Assembly: GCA_029204225.1 (NCBI GenBank)
Contig: MU831548.1
Location: 1 to 64,000 of the forward strand
Direction of reading: 5' to 3'
DNA: 64,000 bases
Source of the DNA: Diphasiastrum complanatum
Taxonomy: Eukaryota > Streptophyta > Lycopodiopsida > Lycopodiales > Lycopodiaceae
Shown here: positions 1-10,318 of the stretch, piece by piece
Layout of the letters: each line of letters begins with the position of its first letter
Position numbering within the stretch: position 1 is the stretch's first letter
Translations under genes and position numbers: made by a program
Notes under the pieces: generated by a model
What the model was told of the DNA's origin: nothing
Databases searched by the model: none
The model's input: only the letters and a program-made list of their open reading frames with translations

Positions 1-2847
1 GCATACTTTGTTCTCCATTCCATGCTTGATGAACCCTTGTGGCTGCTCCATATAGATATACTCTTCCAAAAAACCATTCAAGAAAGCATTAGAGACATCC
101 ATTTGACATAGAATCCATCCAAAATGTGATGCAAGTGCAATGATTAGTCTTATTGTGACCATCTTGGCCACGGGTGCAAAAGTTTCCTCATAGTCTATCC
201 CTCTCTCTTGAGCATAACCTTTTGCAACTAATCTTGCTTTATGTTTGTTAACACTCCCATTTGCATTCAACTTAAGCTTGAAGACCCACTTGCATCCTAT
301 TACATTCCTTTGAGGTCTCTCAACAAGCAACCAAGTTTCATTCTCAATCAAGGCATCATACTCATCCAACATAGCTTTATACCATTCTTTGGAGTTCAAT
401 GCATCTTCAACATTAGACGGTTCTTCAAAACTAGATAAAGCATAAGAAGTGGATGAGATACCCTCAACTTGCTGTCCTTTGCCTTGATACGTGAGCCTTG
501 ATGGCTCCACTTTTGCCCTTGAAGATCTCCTTGGTGTGATAGGTGGGTTTGGTGCTTGCTCCTCCATGAGCTCCTCCTCAAAACCAAGATCTTGCTCCTC
601 GGCCATCTTCTTCTTGATTGTCGGAGCACTTGAGCCTTCTTCAAGCATATGCATATGATGTTCATCAAAGATGACATCCCTTGAAACAACAAATTTGTTC
701 AAGGATGGGAGATAGACTTTGTAGCCCTTGCTTGAGCTTGCATATCCAAGCATGATCCCTCTTGTGGAAGATGGATCCTCCTTGGTTCTTGTTTCCAATG
801 GCACATGCACATAACATATACACCCGAAAACTTTCAAGTGATTAAGATTGGGTTTCTTTCCATACAACATCTCATATGGAGTTTTGCCTTCAATTGCTTT
901 GCAAGACACCCTATTCATCAAGTAGTTTGCACATACAAGAGACTCACCCCAAAAGGATTTGGGCAAACAAGCATCTAATCTTAAAGCCTTAGAACATTCA
1001 CATAATGTTCTATTCCTTCTTTCAGCAGCTCCATTTTGTTGAGGAGTGTAAGGACAAGAAGTCTCTTTCTTGATCCCTTCCTCCTCACAAAAGGCCTTGA
1101 ACTCATTGGAGATGAATTCTCCACCATTGTCACTTCTAAGAATCTTGATGCTATGATTATGATGCTTTTCCACAAACAACTTGAACTTTACAAAAGTATC
1201 AAATACTTGAGACTTGAAGGAAAGTAAGAACACCCAACAATATCTTGAGTAGTCATCAATGAAGGTTAAAAACATGGATGAACCTCCATTAGATTTGGTG
1301 CTAGCAATGTGCACATCCGAGTGTATGAGTTCAAGAGGATGAGATGACTTTGTGATGGAGCTAGGAAACACCTTCTTATGTGCCTTGGATAAGGCACAAG
1401 CTTCACAAACCTTGTCTTCCTTCCCAATAGACCTTGGTAGGCCTAAAGCATACTCCTCCTTGATCATAGCCTCCATGGAACCCGAGTTGACATGTCCAAG
1501 TCTTTTGTGCCATAAAGTAAAGGTAGATATCTTGCTCTTCTCGGCCAACATGACAACATTAGTATCCACAAATGCATCCAGCTTATATAGTTTGCCAAGT
1601 CTAGTGCCCTTAGCCACTATCTTACCCTTCTTCTTGATGAAACATTCATTTGAAGCAAAGTCAACATTGAAACCATTGTCTACCATTTGGCCAACACTTA
1701 GTAGATTCTTTGTTATTGTAGGAATGTACAAAACACCTTCTATGTTGATCTTTTTGGAAGATCCTAAGCAAAGGGGAATGCTACCAACTCCTTCAATCTT
1801 ACAAGCTTCATCATTTGCTGTATAGATAGACTTTATAGGTCCATCATAAGATAAGAGAGAAGAGAAAAACTCCCTTTTACTAGTCATGTGTGAACTAGCA
1901 CCCGAGTCAATCCACCAAGGATCTTCTCCTTTGAAGTTTGTTGAAGAAAATATGGACATCATGAGAGAGTCCTCATGTGAACTCTCCTCCTCCTCCTCTT
2001 TGCTCATGTTGGCTTGGCTTTGATCTTGCTTCCTCTTGAAGCATTCCGAGGCATAATGCCCCATCTTGCTACAATAGTAGCACTTCACCTTTGATTTGTC
2101 CTTCTTGACTTTGGTGGTTGACGGAGATGCCTTTGGGGGTCCTTCTTGATCCTCAAGCTTTGTAGACTTCTTGAATGTTGATCCTTTGCCTTTGGACTTG
2201 CCTTTGCCTTTGGTGAAGAGATCTTGGTCATCTCCACCTTGGATGGAAAGCCTATCCATCCTCTCTTGCATTTGTCTCCTTCTTGATTCCTCGGCCATGA
2301 GTGTGCCTTGGAGTTCTTCAAGTATGGGTAGCTTACCCATAATTGCATATCCCTGAACCAAATTGTCAAATTCAAAGCTTAGTCCATTCAATATGAGTTG
2401 AACAAGCTCTTCATCCTTGATAGGGTCACCTATAAAGGCTAGCTCTTTGTTCAATTCCTTTACTCTTAGGACAAAAGTATGTGCACTCTCTCCTTTCTTT
2501 TGATAGCTTCTATAGATTTGATTCTTCAAAGCTAACATTCTAGTTTGGTTCTTGGATTCATAGACCTTTTGCAAAGTCTCCCAAGCATCTTGAGCTGAAG
2601 TGCAATCTCCTACCTCTCTTAAGAGTTCATTTGCAACATTCATTTTTATGCAATGTAGTGCAACATTGCACCTCTTGATGTATTTGGCTTTTTCTTGAGG
2701 ATGAATAGGTTCACCCTCCTTACCATTTACAATTTCCATCAGATCTTGCATGATCATGATAGATTCCATTCTAACTTTCCATATGGAATAGTTAGTTTTG
2801 TTGAGCCTTTCATTAGTATCCAAAAGATATGCATTTATAGATGCCAT
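1..2847 (-). CDS. Copia gag-pol polyprotein, open frame, partial
   Basis: The frame begins at the ATG at 2847-2845 and stays open for 949 codons to base 1; I read every triplet and found no stop. Domains in order: gag with the UBN2-like start (NYSIWKVRMES near residue 20), a CX2CX4HX4C zinc knuckle (CYYCSKMGHYASEC, about residue 255), aspartic protease (WIDSGAS, about 313), pre-integrase domain (LWHKRLGH, about 445), integrase with D-D-E residues in FIDDYSR (about 530), SDNGGEF (about 575) and NRTLCE (about 610), then the start of reverse transcriptase ([19 protein letters not shown]) up to the edge. The RT YVDD box and RNase H lie outside. It would make virus-like particles and integrate element cDNA. 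It is the least damaged pol in the window. Confidence 0.93.
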   Translation of the reverse strand, partial: MASINAYLLDTNERLNKTNYSIWKVRMESIMIMQDLMEIVNGKEGEPIHPQEKAKYIKRCNVALHCIKMNVANELLREVGDCTSAQDAWETLQKVYESKNQTRMLALKNQIYRSYQKKGESAHTFVLRVKELNKELAFIGDPIKDEELVQLILNGLSFEFDNLVQGYAIMGKLPILEELQGTLMAEESRRRQMQERMDRLSIQGGDDQDLFTKGKGKSKGKGSTFKKSTKLEDQEGPPKASPSTTKVKKDKSKVKCYYCSKMGHYASECFKRKQDQSQANMSKEEEEESSHEDSLMMSIFSSTNFKGEDPWWIDSGASSHMTSKREFFSSLLSYDGPIKSIYTANDEACKIEGVGSIPLCLGSSKKINIEGVLYIPTITKNLLSVGQMVDNGFNVDFASNECFIKKKGKIVAKGTRLGKLYKLDAFVDTNVVMLAEKSKISTFTLWHKRLGHVNSGSMEAMIKEEYALGLPRSIGKEDKVCEACALSKAHKKVFPSSITKSSHPLELIHSDVHIASTKSNGGSSMFLTFIDDYSRYCWVFLLSFKSQVFDTFVKFKLFVEKHHNHSIKILRSDNGGEFISNEFKAFCEEEGIKKETSCPYTPQQNGAAERRNRTLCECSKALRLDACLPKSFWGESLVCANYLMNRVSCKAIEGKTPYEMLYGKKPNLNHLKVFGCICYVHVPLETRTKEDPSSTRGIMLGYASSSKGYKVYLPSLNKFVVSRDVIFDEHHMHMLEEGSSAPTIKKKMAEEQDLGFEEELMEEQAPNPPITPRRSSRAKVEPSRLTYQGKGQQVEGISSTSYALSSFEEPSNVEDALNSKEWYKAMLDEYDALIENETWLLVERPQRNVIGCKWVFKLKLNANGSVNKHKARLVAKGYAQERGIDYEETFAPVAKMVTIRLIIALASHFGWILCQMDVSNAFLNGFLEEYIYMEQPQGFIKHGMENKVC

Positions 2848-3645
2848 CTAGTCTCCTAATCAAGGACTTGACACAAATGAAGGTTACTTCTATTGATTTG
2901 ATTGAAGGTCTACCTTATCCCACTTATTAGGGACCTGAAAATATCAGTAATAGACTTCCTATAAAGATCTAAGAATGATCTCTAACAAAATCAAATCATA
3001 GAATACTAGAAACAATGCACTTGCTTGATTGAAGTAGACAATACTAGTAGAATTGCCCCTCTTTCTATAAAGAACATTAAAGCTTCCAAATGATCTGATC
3101 AAGAGTGAATTTCAGCAACCTAATATACTTCCAAAATCACTTGTAAAAGATCTAAATTGAACTTAATGAAGATGCAACACAATCTACTATCCAATCACAA
3201 GCAAAAAATGATCAAAATTGATGAAAAATTGATCTAATTTGGTGCATAAGTCAAGCAATGGTTGGACTGAACCTAAATCACTTTAGGAGGTGTCTACTAC
3301 ACCTTAGAACAGCCTTGAAGAGTCCCCAAAACTCTGATCTTCCCTCTCCTTGAATGCTAGAAAGCCTTCTCTATGAAATTACCTCCAAAACTCGCTTAGA
3401 AATCAATGCTTGGAGCAAGCAAAACTTGCTATCTTGGTAATGTGAATTGAATTCAACTTTGCCTCTGGTTTTAGACACCTAAACACCTGCAAATGAAGTC
3501 ACACAACACCAATCTCCAATGTATTTGACTCACTTTGAGTTCTAGAATCAATACTAGATGCTAAGATCCAATCTACACAAGATTTAGATCAAAAATTGTG
3601 ATCAAATTGAATGAAAACCAAGGATTTAGCTCATTTAAGCCTTTA
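2848..3645 (-). other. 5' untranslated leader of copia element 1
   Basis: About 800 bases between the primer-binding site and the gag ATG, AT-rich and without coding potential, as expected for the RNA leader of this family. Nothing else is visible in it. Confidence 0.75.
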
Positions 3646-3658
3646 GGCTCTGATACCA
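3646..3658 (-). other. Primer-binding site of copia element 1 (tRNA-iMet)
   Basis: On the minus strand this reads TGGTATCAGAGCC, complementary to the 3' end of plant initiator-Met tRNA. It abuts the LTR end at 3659 with no spacer and so fixes the LTR boundary. Confidence 0.92.
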
Positions 3659-4340
3659 TGTAAAAATTACAGCAAATAAGGATCCTAAAACACTTGAAAT
3701 GATGAGGGAAACAATAGATTATGATTTCATAAGATTAGCACAAGTTGAACCATCAAAATCCATCAAAAATCTATGCTTGAACCTCACTAAATGGCCCAAA
3801 TCCTTGAAGAAGGCTTCACACGTGTGAAAGTACGGCCTCCCACAGTCTGAGTACTGTACACCAGACCTACATTCAATCCTATAATCATTAGTAATCACAA
3901 GTACTCAAACAATTATGAACATAGAGAGCAATTGCACCATTATGAGAGAAAAAACATGAAATTGCTTGATTTATTTTGGTGAGATATCATCACCTATATA
4001 TACATGATCCATCACGGTTTTGGGCAGGTATGAGTAGCCCTAAACCTATCCCTAATGCTAATTTTGGTGGATCTTTCATCCCTACCAAGTTAGGGTTGGA
4101 ATCTTGGAGATCCCTCAACAATGCAAAAATTACCAAAAATAGCTCCTATTTTTTCTCCCTTGTATCTAAGCATAATTTGGACTCATTCCAAAGGTTCTAA
4201 CACTTAGGTCTACTTGAGAACATCCTTATGAATGGAATCCTATGCTATTTGGCACGTGTGACAAGCCACATCATGACCATCTAACTATTTACAAGTCATA
4301 TGACCAAAACTAGTCAAGCTAGAATTGTGAATTTTTAACA
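3659..4340 (-). repeat. 5' LTR of copia element 1 (682 bp)
   Basis: On the plus strand the segment starts TGTAAAAATT and ends AATTTTTAACA, giving TG...CA ends with a short inverted repeat. A TATA-like box (TATATATAGG on the minus strand, plus 3993-4002) fits the LTR promoter. It holds one full TTCACACGTGTGAA palindrome (3815-3829) and a half copy near 4253. The base after it, 4341, lies in the integrase frame of the next element, so the right boundary is well defined. A 5-bp target duplication (agggg at 4341-4345) would be expected beyond the unseen left LTR. Confidence 0.9.
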
Positions 4341-4341
4341 A

Positions 4342-6995
4342 GGGGGTGTTGCAAGAGCAAAGAACATCCTGGATTTAATCCACACAGATTTATGCGGGCC
4401 TATGAGGACCATGTCCTTAGGTAAAGCCTTCTATTTCATGACCTTTATTGATGATATGTCATGTAAGACGTGGATCTACTTCTTGAAGAAGAAATCAGAT
4501 GCATTTCATAACCTCAAGAGCTTCAAAGCATTGGTCGAAAATCAGACAGGTAGGAAGATCAAAGTCCTAAGATCAGATAGTGGAGGTGAGTACAAGTCTA
4601 ATGACTTCAATGATCTTTGTGGTCAATGTGGGATTAAAAGACAATTTACGCAAGCTCATACTCCTGCTCTCAATGGTGTAGTTGAGCGCAAGAATCGTAC
4701 GATTGTGGAAAGTGCCAGATCTATGCTAGCTAAGATGAAACTACCAAAAGATTTTTGGTCAAAAGCATGTAGCACGACAGTCTATCTTCAAAATAGAAGT
4801 CCTACCATTGCCATACCAAAGATAACACCTGAGGAAGCATTCACGAAGAAGAAGCCAAAGGTGAACCACTTGCGAATCTTTGGATGTAAGGCCTTTGTAC
4901 ACATTCCTAAGGAAGAGAGACGTAAACTTGATGTGAAAGCTATCAAGTACATATTCTTAGGATATGATGATCTTGTGAAGGGCTATAGATGTTTTGATCT
5001 AGTGGAAAACAAAATCCATATAAGCCATGATGTTATCTTTGATGAATCCAAGATGTATGAAGACGAGGATGCTGAGAAGATAGACACATCCAGTGGGAAA
5101 GATGGTATAATGAGGATACCACTTGATGATGATCCATTCATTGACCTTCCGAGTGATGAACATGAGGATACATCTCAAGATACTACTACTCAACCTCAAG
5201 AGACAGGTTGGAGAGGTAGGGACAAACCTTTGGTGCAAGAAGGATTGAAGTTGCAGGTAACAAACGCAAGGAGCAGGATGTATCGTGGGATACATTTTCA
5301 CCAAGAAACCGATCACCTGACAGGAAGCTCCCTAAGTGGTTTGAGAGATTGTTGGAGAGCGGCGACATGGATGACTTTCCAGAATCATCTAACCAGGGAG
5401 AGCTACGAAGATCAACAAGAGAGAAGACTCAACCTGAAAGGTATGAAGAAAATTATGCTCTCTTATCTAGCATTATTCAAAGCAAAGAACCTTCGACTTA
5501 TGGTGAAGCGAAGGATGATGACATTTGGGTCAAGGCCATGGGAGAGGATATGGAGTCAATTTCTAAGCATAGCACATGGGACTTAGTAGAACCACCAGTT
5601 GGCAAGAAACCCATTGGTTGCAAATGGGTATACAGGACTAAGTACCATGTAGATGGAAGTATAGCAAAGCACACGGCAAGATTGGTGATCAAAGGGTATG
5701 CACAAAGTAAAGGCATCGACTATGAGGAGACCTTTGCACCGGTTTGTAAGTGGAATACTCTACGTCTACTTGTTGTTTTAGCTTCACATTTTGGTTGGCC
5801 TTTGCATCAGATGGATGTGAAATCTGCTTTTCTAAATGGTGAGTTAGAAGAAGAAGTGTTCATGGATCAACCTGAAGGGATAGGAAAATAAAGTATGTCA
5901 ATTGAAGAAAGCACTTTATGGTCTTAAACAAGCACCACATGCGTGGTATAGCAGGATTGATGCCTACTTTCATTCAAAGGGGATGGTGAGAACACATTCT
6001 GATCCAAATCTATATTTTTATGCTTTGATGGTATGGTTGCTTTGATTGCTCTTTATGTTGATGACTTGATTATTACAAGAAATAATGAAGAGATGATAGA
6101 CATGATCAAGAAAGACCTCATGGAACAATTCGAGATGACAGATCTCAGCCTGATGCATTACTGCCTTGGAGTAGAAGTGTGGCAAAAAGGACACGAAGTG
6201 AGTTTAACACAGGTGAAGTATGTCAAAGAGTTGCTGCATAGGTTTAGGTTGCAGGATTGCAAACCAGTAAACACTACTATTGAACCAGGTAAAAAGCTTT
6301 CTAAGCTTGATGAGTCACAGTCATTTGATGCCACGCTGTATAGACAGTTAGTAGGGAGCTTGATTTACCTTACCACAACTAGACCAGATATATGCTATGT
6401 TGTTGGCATTGTAAGTCAGTTTATGGCAGCACCTATGGAAATGCATTGGAAGGCAGCTAAACACATTTTGCGTTATGTGAAAGGCACTTCAGAGTATGGC
6501 TTGATTTACAGGAAGCATGATGGTTTACCTGAGCTACGTGGCTATGTGGATGCGGATTGGAGAGGTGACTATGATGATCGTAGATCTACCACAGGGTATG
6601 TATTCCAGTTTTGTGGTAGTTGCTTTTCTTGGTCTAGTAAGAAGCAAAGTACAATTGCTCTTTCCACCACAAAAGCAGAGTATAAGGCAATGTGTAGTGC
6701 AGCACAAGAAGTTATATGGTTGAGACAAATCTTGGAAGAAGTTGGCATGAAGCAGAAAAATCCCACGACTTTACATAGCGACAGTCAAAGTGGCATTCAG
6801 CTAGCAAAGAATCTAGTGTTCCATGCGAGAACTAAACACATTGAGATTCAGTATAACTTTATATGTGAGAGGCTGCTGAGTTGTAAAATTCATGTTGTTC
6901 ATTGTAGCATAGAAGAACAACTAGCTGATATTTTCACTAAGCCACTTGCTGGAGAAAAGTTTGATAAGTTTAGATCAAAGCTTTATAAACTTTAA
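4342..6995 (+). pseudogene. Copia element 2 pol: integrase, RT, RNase H (interrupted)
   Basis: Translation from 4342 gives GVARAKNILDLIHTDLCGP, the end of the pre-integrase region and the start of integrase, with catalytic residues in FIDDMS, SDSGGEY and NRTIVES. The integrase frame stays open to 5586, but homology leaves it near 5200. RT resumes in another frame near 5262 (GCKWVYRTKY, MDVKSAFLNG). A further slip falls at about 5885, before YGLKQAPHAWY, and another between about 6010 and 6033, before the YVDDLI box. RNase H (SSKKQSTIALST, then TKHIEIQYNF) ends at the TAA at 6993-6995. At least three frameshifts make it non-functional as one polyprotein. Its gag and protease are missing here because element 1 inserted at 4340/4341; they should lie left of the window. 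Confidence 0.93.
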
Positions 6996-7043
6996 AGCTA
7001 TGTATATGACTGTATAAAAAGTAGACTCTACTTTAAGGGAGAA

Positions 7044-7303
7044 AGTTAGAATTAAAGTATAATCATTGTGTTACTGTATTGTGGGTCCTTTCAGTGGATA
7101 AGGATCAGTTGGCCTCGCCACGAGGCAAGTCGACAGGACACGCGTCCCGCCAATGGCAACCTGGGTCATGCATGGGTTGCCTAAGTGAACAACTATATGA
7201 CAATGTAATTTCATTTTGAGAAATACAGTTGTTATGTGAGCTTGCCGTGGAGAGTGTTTTCTGTCTGTGTTACTGTGTAGCATGATCTGTGTTCCTGTGC
7301 AAA
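7044..7303 (+). repeat. Probable 3' LTR of copia element 2
   Basis: A purine-rich tract (aagggagaaag, about 7036-7046) follows the pol stop and leads into gttagaattaaag, close to the TGTTAGAAT start common in copia LTRs; the first bases look mutated. The right end near a CA at about 7303 is an estimate, and no second LTR is available for comparison. Confidence 0.4.
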
Positions 7304-8149
7304 GCAAATTTTAAGTGTCCCACCCTGTACATATTTGATAATATTGAATCACTGGATTCTAGTTACATCACGTCGTTGGTACGACATTGTTTGAAATCTC
7401 TAATGATGGAGCACAGAGTATTGTTTTTGGAACAAAATATCAAAGAGAGGATAAAAGGAAGCCTGAAGTCAATGCATGACACAAAGCTCTCAGTATTTGA
7501 GGGATATTACGAGATGGCTACTCCCTTAAAACAGGGTAATGCTACAATACAAAATTTGCAGCCTGTATTATTTGTTCTGTACAATGCGGAGGCACCTAAC
7601 GATGCGAGCACTTGTGGACATACCGAATTCAGATTTTTGCGGTTGTGCTTTGGCGACAACAGAAAAGCGAAATATTTTGTGATATGCAAGCCCACACACA
7701 AAAAGAGAGCAAAGCACTAGGCATGCTTGAGCAACATTGTTGAGTCCTTCTCTGCTCCTAATTGGGCGGGGTGCTTGTTTAGGTTGTTATACTATGTAGC
7801 ACCATTGCTGAACGTCAGTGGTCGCCCAAACAACTATTTCGATAGATACTCTAGAAAATATAGCACTTACTAAAGTTTATCTTGAGGTCGTAAAATCTTT
7901 AGATCTAGATTCAAAACCTCAATGTTCTGGAGAAGCACATTCGAAGACATTGGGTTCACGTGATGTACAAACAGATTTTGATTCTGATAACATGTAGAGC
8001 AATGATGCTTTTGAAACATGCCAATGATGTACATATTTTGTGATATATTTGTAAATAAAGATACCTTTGCAGATGTTTTTTGCAAAACATTTTGTATCAA
8101 TGCTTATCTTTTTCAATTACAATGCAAATGTCTTTGTAATTGAGCATCT
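7304..8149. other. No recognised gene
   Basis: A frame of 143 codons (7289-7720, plus) is open here, but I see no domain, signal peptide or repeat in it, and it overlaps the presumed LTR end. The rest is AT-rich. The right part (about 7870-8149) may be the decayed end of the copia relic that follows on the minus strand. Confidence 0.3.
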
Positions 8150-9613
8150 TGAATGTCCTATGTTTCTCGTTCAGTTTCTTCCTAGGCTGTTTAGGAACAT
8201 GAAAAAAACATATAAAACCAAAAAAATTAAAATGACTGACACTAGGCTTGTGTCCATGCCATACTTGATAAGGAGTTCTGTATTGACGGCTTTAGTGTTG
8301 GATCTATTCTCTACATAACAGGTTCTGGCAGTAGCTTCTGCCCAAAAATTTCACAGGTAAGTGCGATTGATGTAGCATAGATCTAGTTGAGTTAAGAAGC
8401 GTTCGATTCTTCCTTTCTGCAATTTCGTTCTAATGAGGTGTGTAGGAAGTTACAAATTGTCTTCAAATGCCATGTTCAGCTAGATAATCAAACATCTCCT
8501 TAGAGTTGTATTCACTGCCACCATCAATTTAGAGTGCTTTCACCTTTGTAGATGTTTAGGTCTCAGCCATGGCCTTAAATTTCTTGAAGCATTCAAAGGC
8601 TTCTGATTTATGCTTTATGAACAAGACTGTAAACCATCTAGAATAATCATCTATGAAAGTGATAAAATAGAGTGCATCTCCTAAGGATGGAATTGCCATT
8701 GGACCGCAAAGATCACTATGTACAAGATCTCATACATGTTTTGACTTGACGGAATGTGTTTTGGGGAATCTGCTTCTAGAGTGTTTGCCATAAATGCAAG
8801 ATTCACTGAAAAATGATTTCCTATCTAATGAAGGAGAGAAATACAATCCATCAACTAAAGTATTACAACGCATGTAAGAAAGGGATCTTGTATTAGCATG
8901 TCCAAAATGACTATGCCACAATAAAACATCATCGTCTACATTTTCATGAGTAGTAGCTAGTGCGATTGAGTCAAAAAGTATGTATATATTTCCAACTCGA
9001 CTGCAAGTAGTCAAAGTAGTTTCTTTGTCAGAGATTGTACATTGTTCATAAGAGAAAGTAGCACTGTAGCCCTCATCAGTCATCTTAGAGGTCGATAACA
9101 GATTCTTAGATAACTGAGTTATGTGAAGAACATTTGGAACATAATAGAGAATGAATTTTGAATGCAATCTTGACAGTCCCTTTGCCTTCCACGGGGATGA
9201 TGCTAGAGTTTCTGAGGCAGAAGAATTGATCTCTATATAAGCCACGTACTAGGAGTCATGTATTGGGTAGCACCACTATCGAGATACCATCTATCGTAGT
9301 CTACATCGCTACTATTGTAAGCCATTAACAGTTCTGATGGTTTGTCTTCATCAGAGGTGTGTTCCTTAAATTTCGTCGCATTAGTAGAATTCAGATGTTG
9401 TTGTTGTTGTTTCTTTGCCTCGTTGTAGATGCGAATACGACACTCCTTGATGTTGTGGTTCACCCTCTTAAAATATCTACAAATGAGTTTCTTACACAAT
9501 CCACTGTTCTTTGAATGAGTTATGAGGCTTCTGCTGTTGCTAGCACGAACAAACCAATCTAGAAAAGACCAAAAAGAGAAAAAAAAAAAACAACAAAGAT
9601 GAATGTCGCACAA
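8150..9613 (-). pseudogene. Copia element 3 relic: zinc knuckle, protease, integrase
   Basis: On the minus strand from 9613 there is a degenerate zinc knuckle (CRYFKRVNHNIKEC, second Cys replaced), a protease site (WYLDSGATQYM, about 9290), a pre-integrase domain (LLWHSHFGHANT, about 8925) and integrase (SDLCGPMAIPSLGD, FIDDYSRWF, then TPYQVWHGHKPSVSHF near 8250). From about 8560 leftwards stops appear, for example in the SDNGGEY-equivalent. Frames 9613-9233 and 9245-8730 are in different phases, so a frameshift lies near 9240. Gag upstream of the knuckle and all of RT and RNase H are absent. Polypurine (A)n near 9580 marks the right boundary, where the RT-like relic begins. Confidence 0.85.
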
Positions 9614-9623
9614 ATCTAGGCTA

Positions 9624-9694
9624 TTCCACGATCCGATCCAAAGTGAAGACTAACAACCTTACCAAGCCTAGATTCCCACTCCTATTTTGTCGCC
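9624..9694 (+). repeat. Left direct repeat (71 bp) flanking the RT-like relic
   Basis: Starts ttccacgatccgatccaaag and ends tattttgtcgcc. It aligns without gaps to 12097-12167 with about 12 differences, mostly transitions. Similarity stops sharply on both sides. Confidence 0.75.
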
Positions 9695-9991
9695 AAATGT
9701 CCACATCGAGGTGATTCATCAACATTTGAACCTACGTGTGTACAATGCGGACTTAACCATCCATGCTTGGATTGTCCAATGCAAAACTCACAAATAGCAA
9801 GGAGGCATTTGGCATATGTAGATCGACATGCACTTGTGTTGTCCAGTCCACACACAAACTTAACGTGCTATAAGCGAAAATTCTTTGTGCCACCTGGGTA
9901 TGAAATGAGAGAGGGAGAAATCAATCTGACAAAAGTTTCAAGGTACGCAGATGCACCCACGTGCAAACCGTACAAAAGACAAAGCTGGTAG
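9647..9991 (+). pseudogene. Cys-rich ORF fragment upstream of the RT-like region
   Basis: An open frame of about 114 codons whose first part overlaps the left direct repeat. It contains a Cys/His cluster reading CVQCGLNHPCLDC, close to a zinc-knuckle spacing, with further Cys nearby (KCPHRGD, LTCYKRK). It ends at TAG 9989-9991. It may be a nucleic-acid-binding ORF1 of the element that carries the RT-like region, but this is inference from position and Cys spacing. I do not recognise the family. Bases 9992-10318 downstream show no clear coding signal. Confidence 0.4.
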
Positions 9992-10318
9992 AATCTATCA
10001 AGCCAATAGTAGCCCAGGAAGTCAAGAAATTGGCAACCGATGAAGCCTAAAGGATTTTACCAAGTCTCTTGGCACAATCATTGCAAAGATTTTGTGTTGA
10101 TGAACTACAAAGAGAGCCTGTGTCAACAGAGCAACTTGAAGACAACCATCACAAAGTCCGAGGCAAAGTGCAACCACGCAGCCTTCAATTGGGAAGTGCA
10201 ATACCAAGGGGGAGACTAAGGTTGATAATTGTCCTTCAACGAACAAGATTCAACGAGCAAGAAAGACACTCGATGAAGAGAAAAAGTTTTGTAATATGAA
10301 CATTAAAAAAGTGTTTGC

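Larger units (their letters stand above)
1..4340 (-). mobile_element. Ty1/copia retrotransposon 1, 5' part, cut by the left edge
   Basis: Reading leftwards on the minus strand the order is 5' LTR (4340-3659), PBS (3658-3646), untranslated leader, then gag-pol from 2847 to base 1. The rest of RT, RNase H and the 3' LTR must lie beyond the left edge. The element sits inside the integrase frame of another copia element that starts at 4341 on the plus strand, so it is the younger of the two. The uninterrupted frame also argues for recent insertion. LTR-LTR age cannot be judged because only one LTR is in the window. Confidence 0.93.

Noticed and set aside
3646-3660. gctctgatacca sequences as possible tRNA gene ends
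   Set aside because: Each is a primer-binding site next to an LTR; no tRNA cloverleaf surrounds any of them.
7289-7720. 143-codon frame as a gene
   Set aside because: No recognisable domain, overlaps the presumed LTR end of element 2, no splice or promoter context; kept only as a remark.
10022-10299. Opposing frames of about 75 codons between the Cys-rich ORF and the RT region
   Set aside because: No family features in either; could be decayed linker of the RT element but not supportable as a gene.
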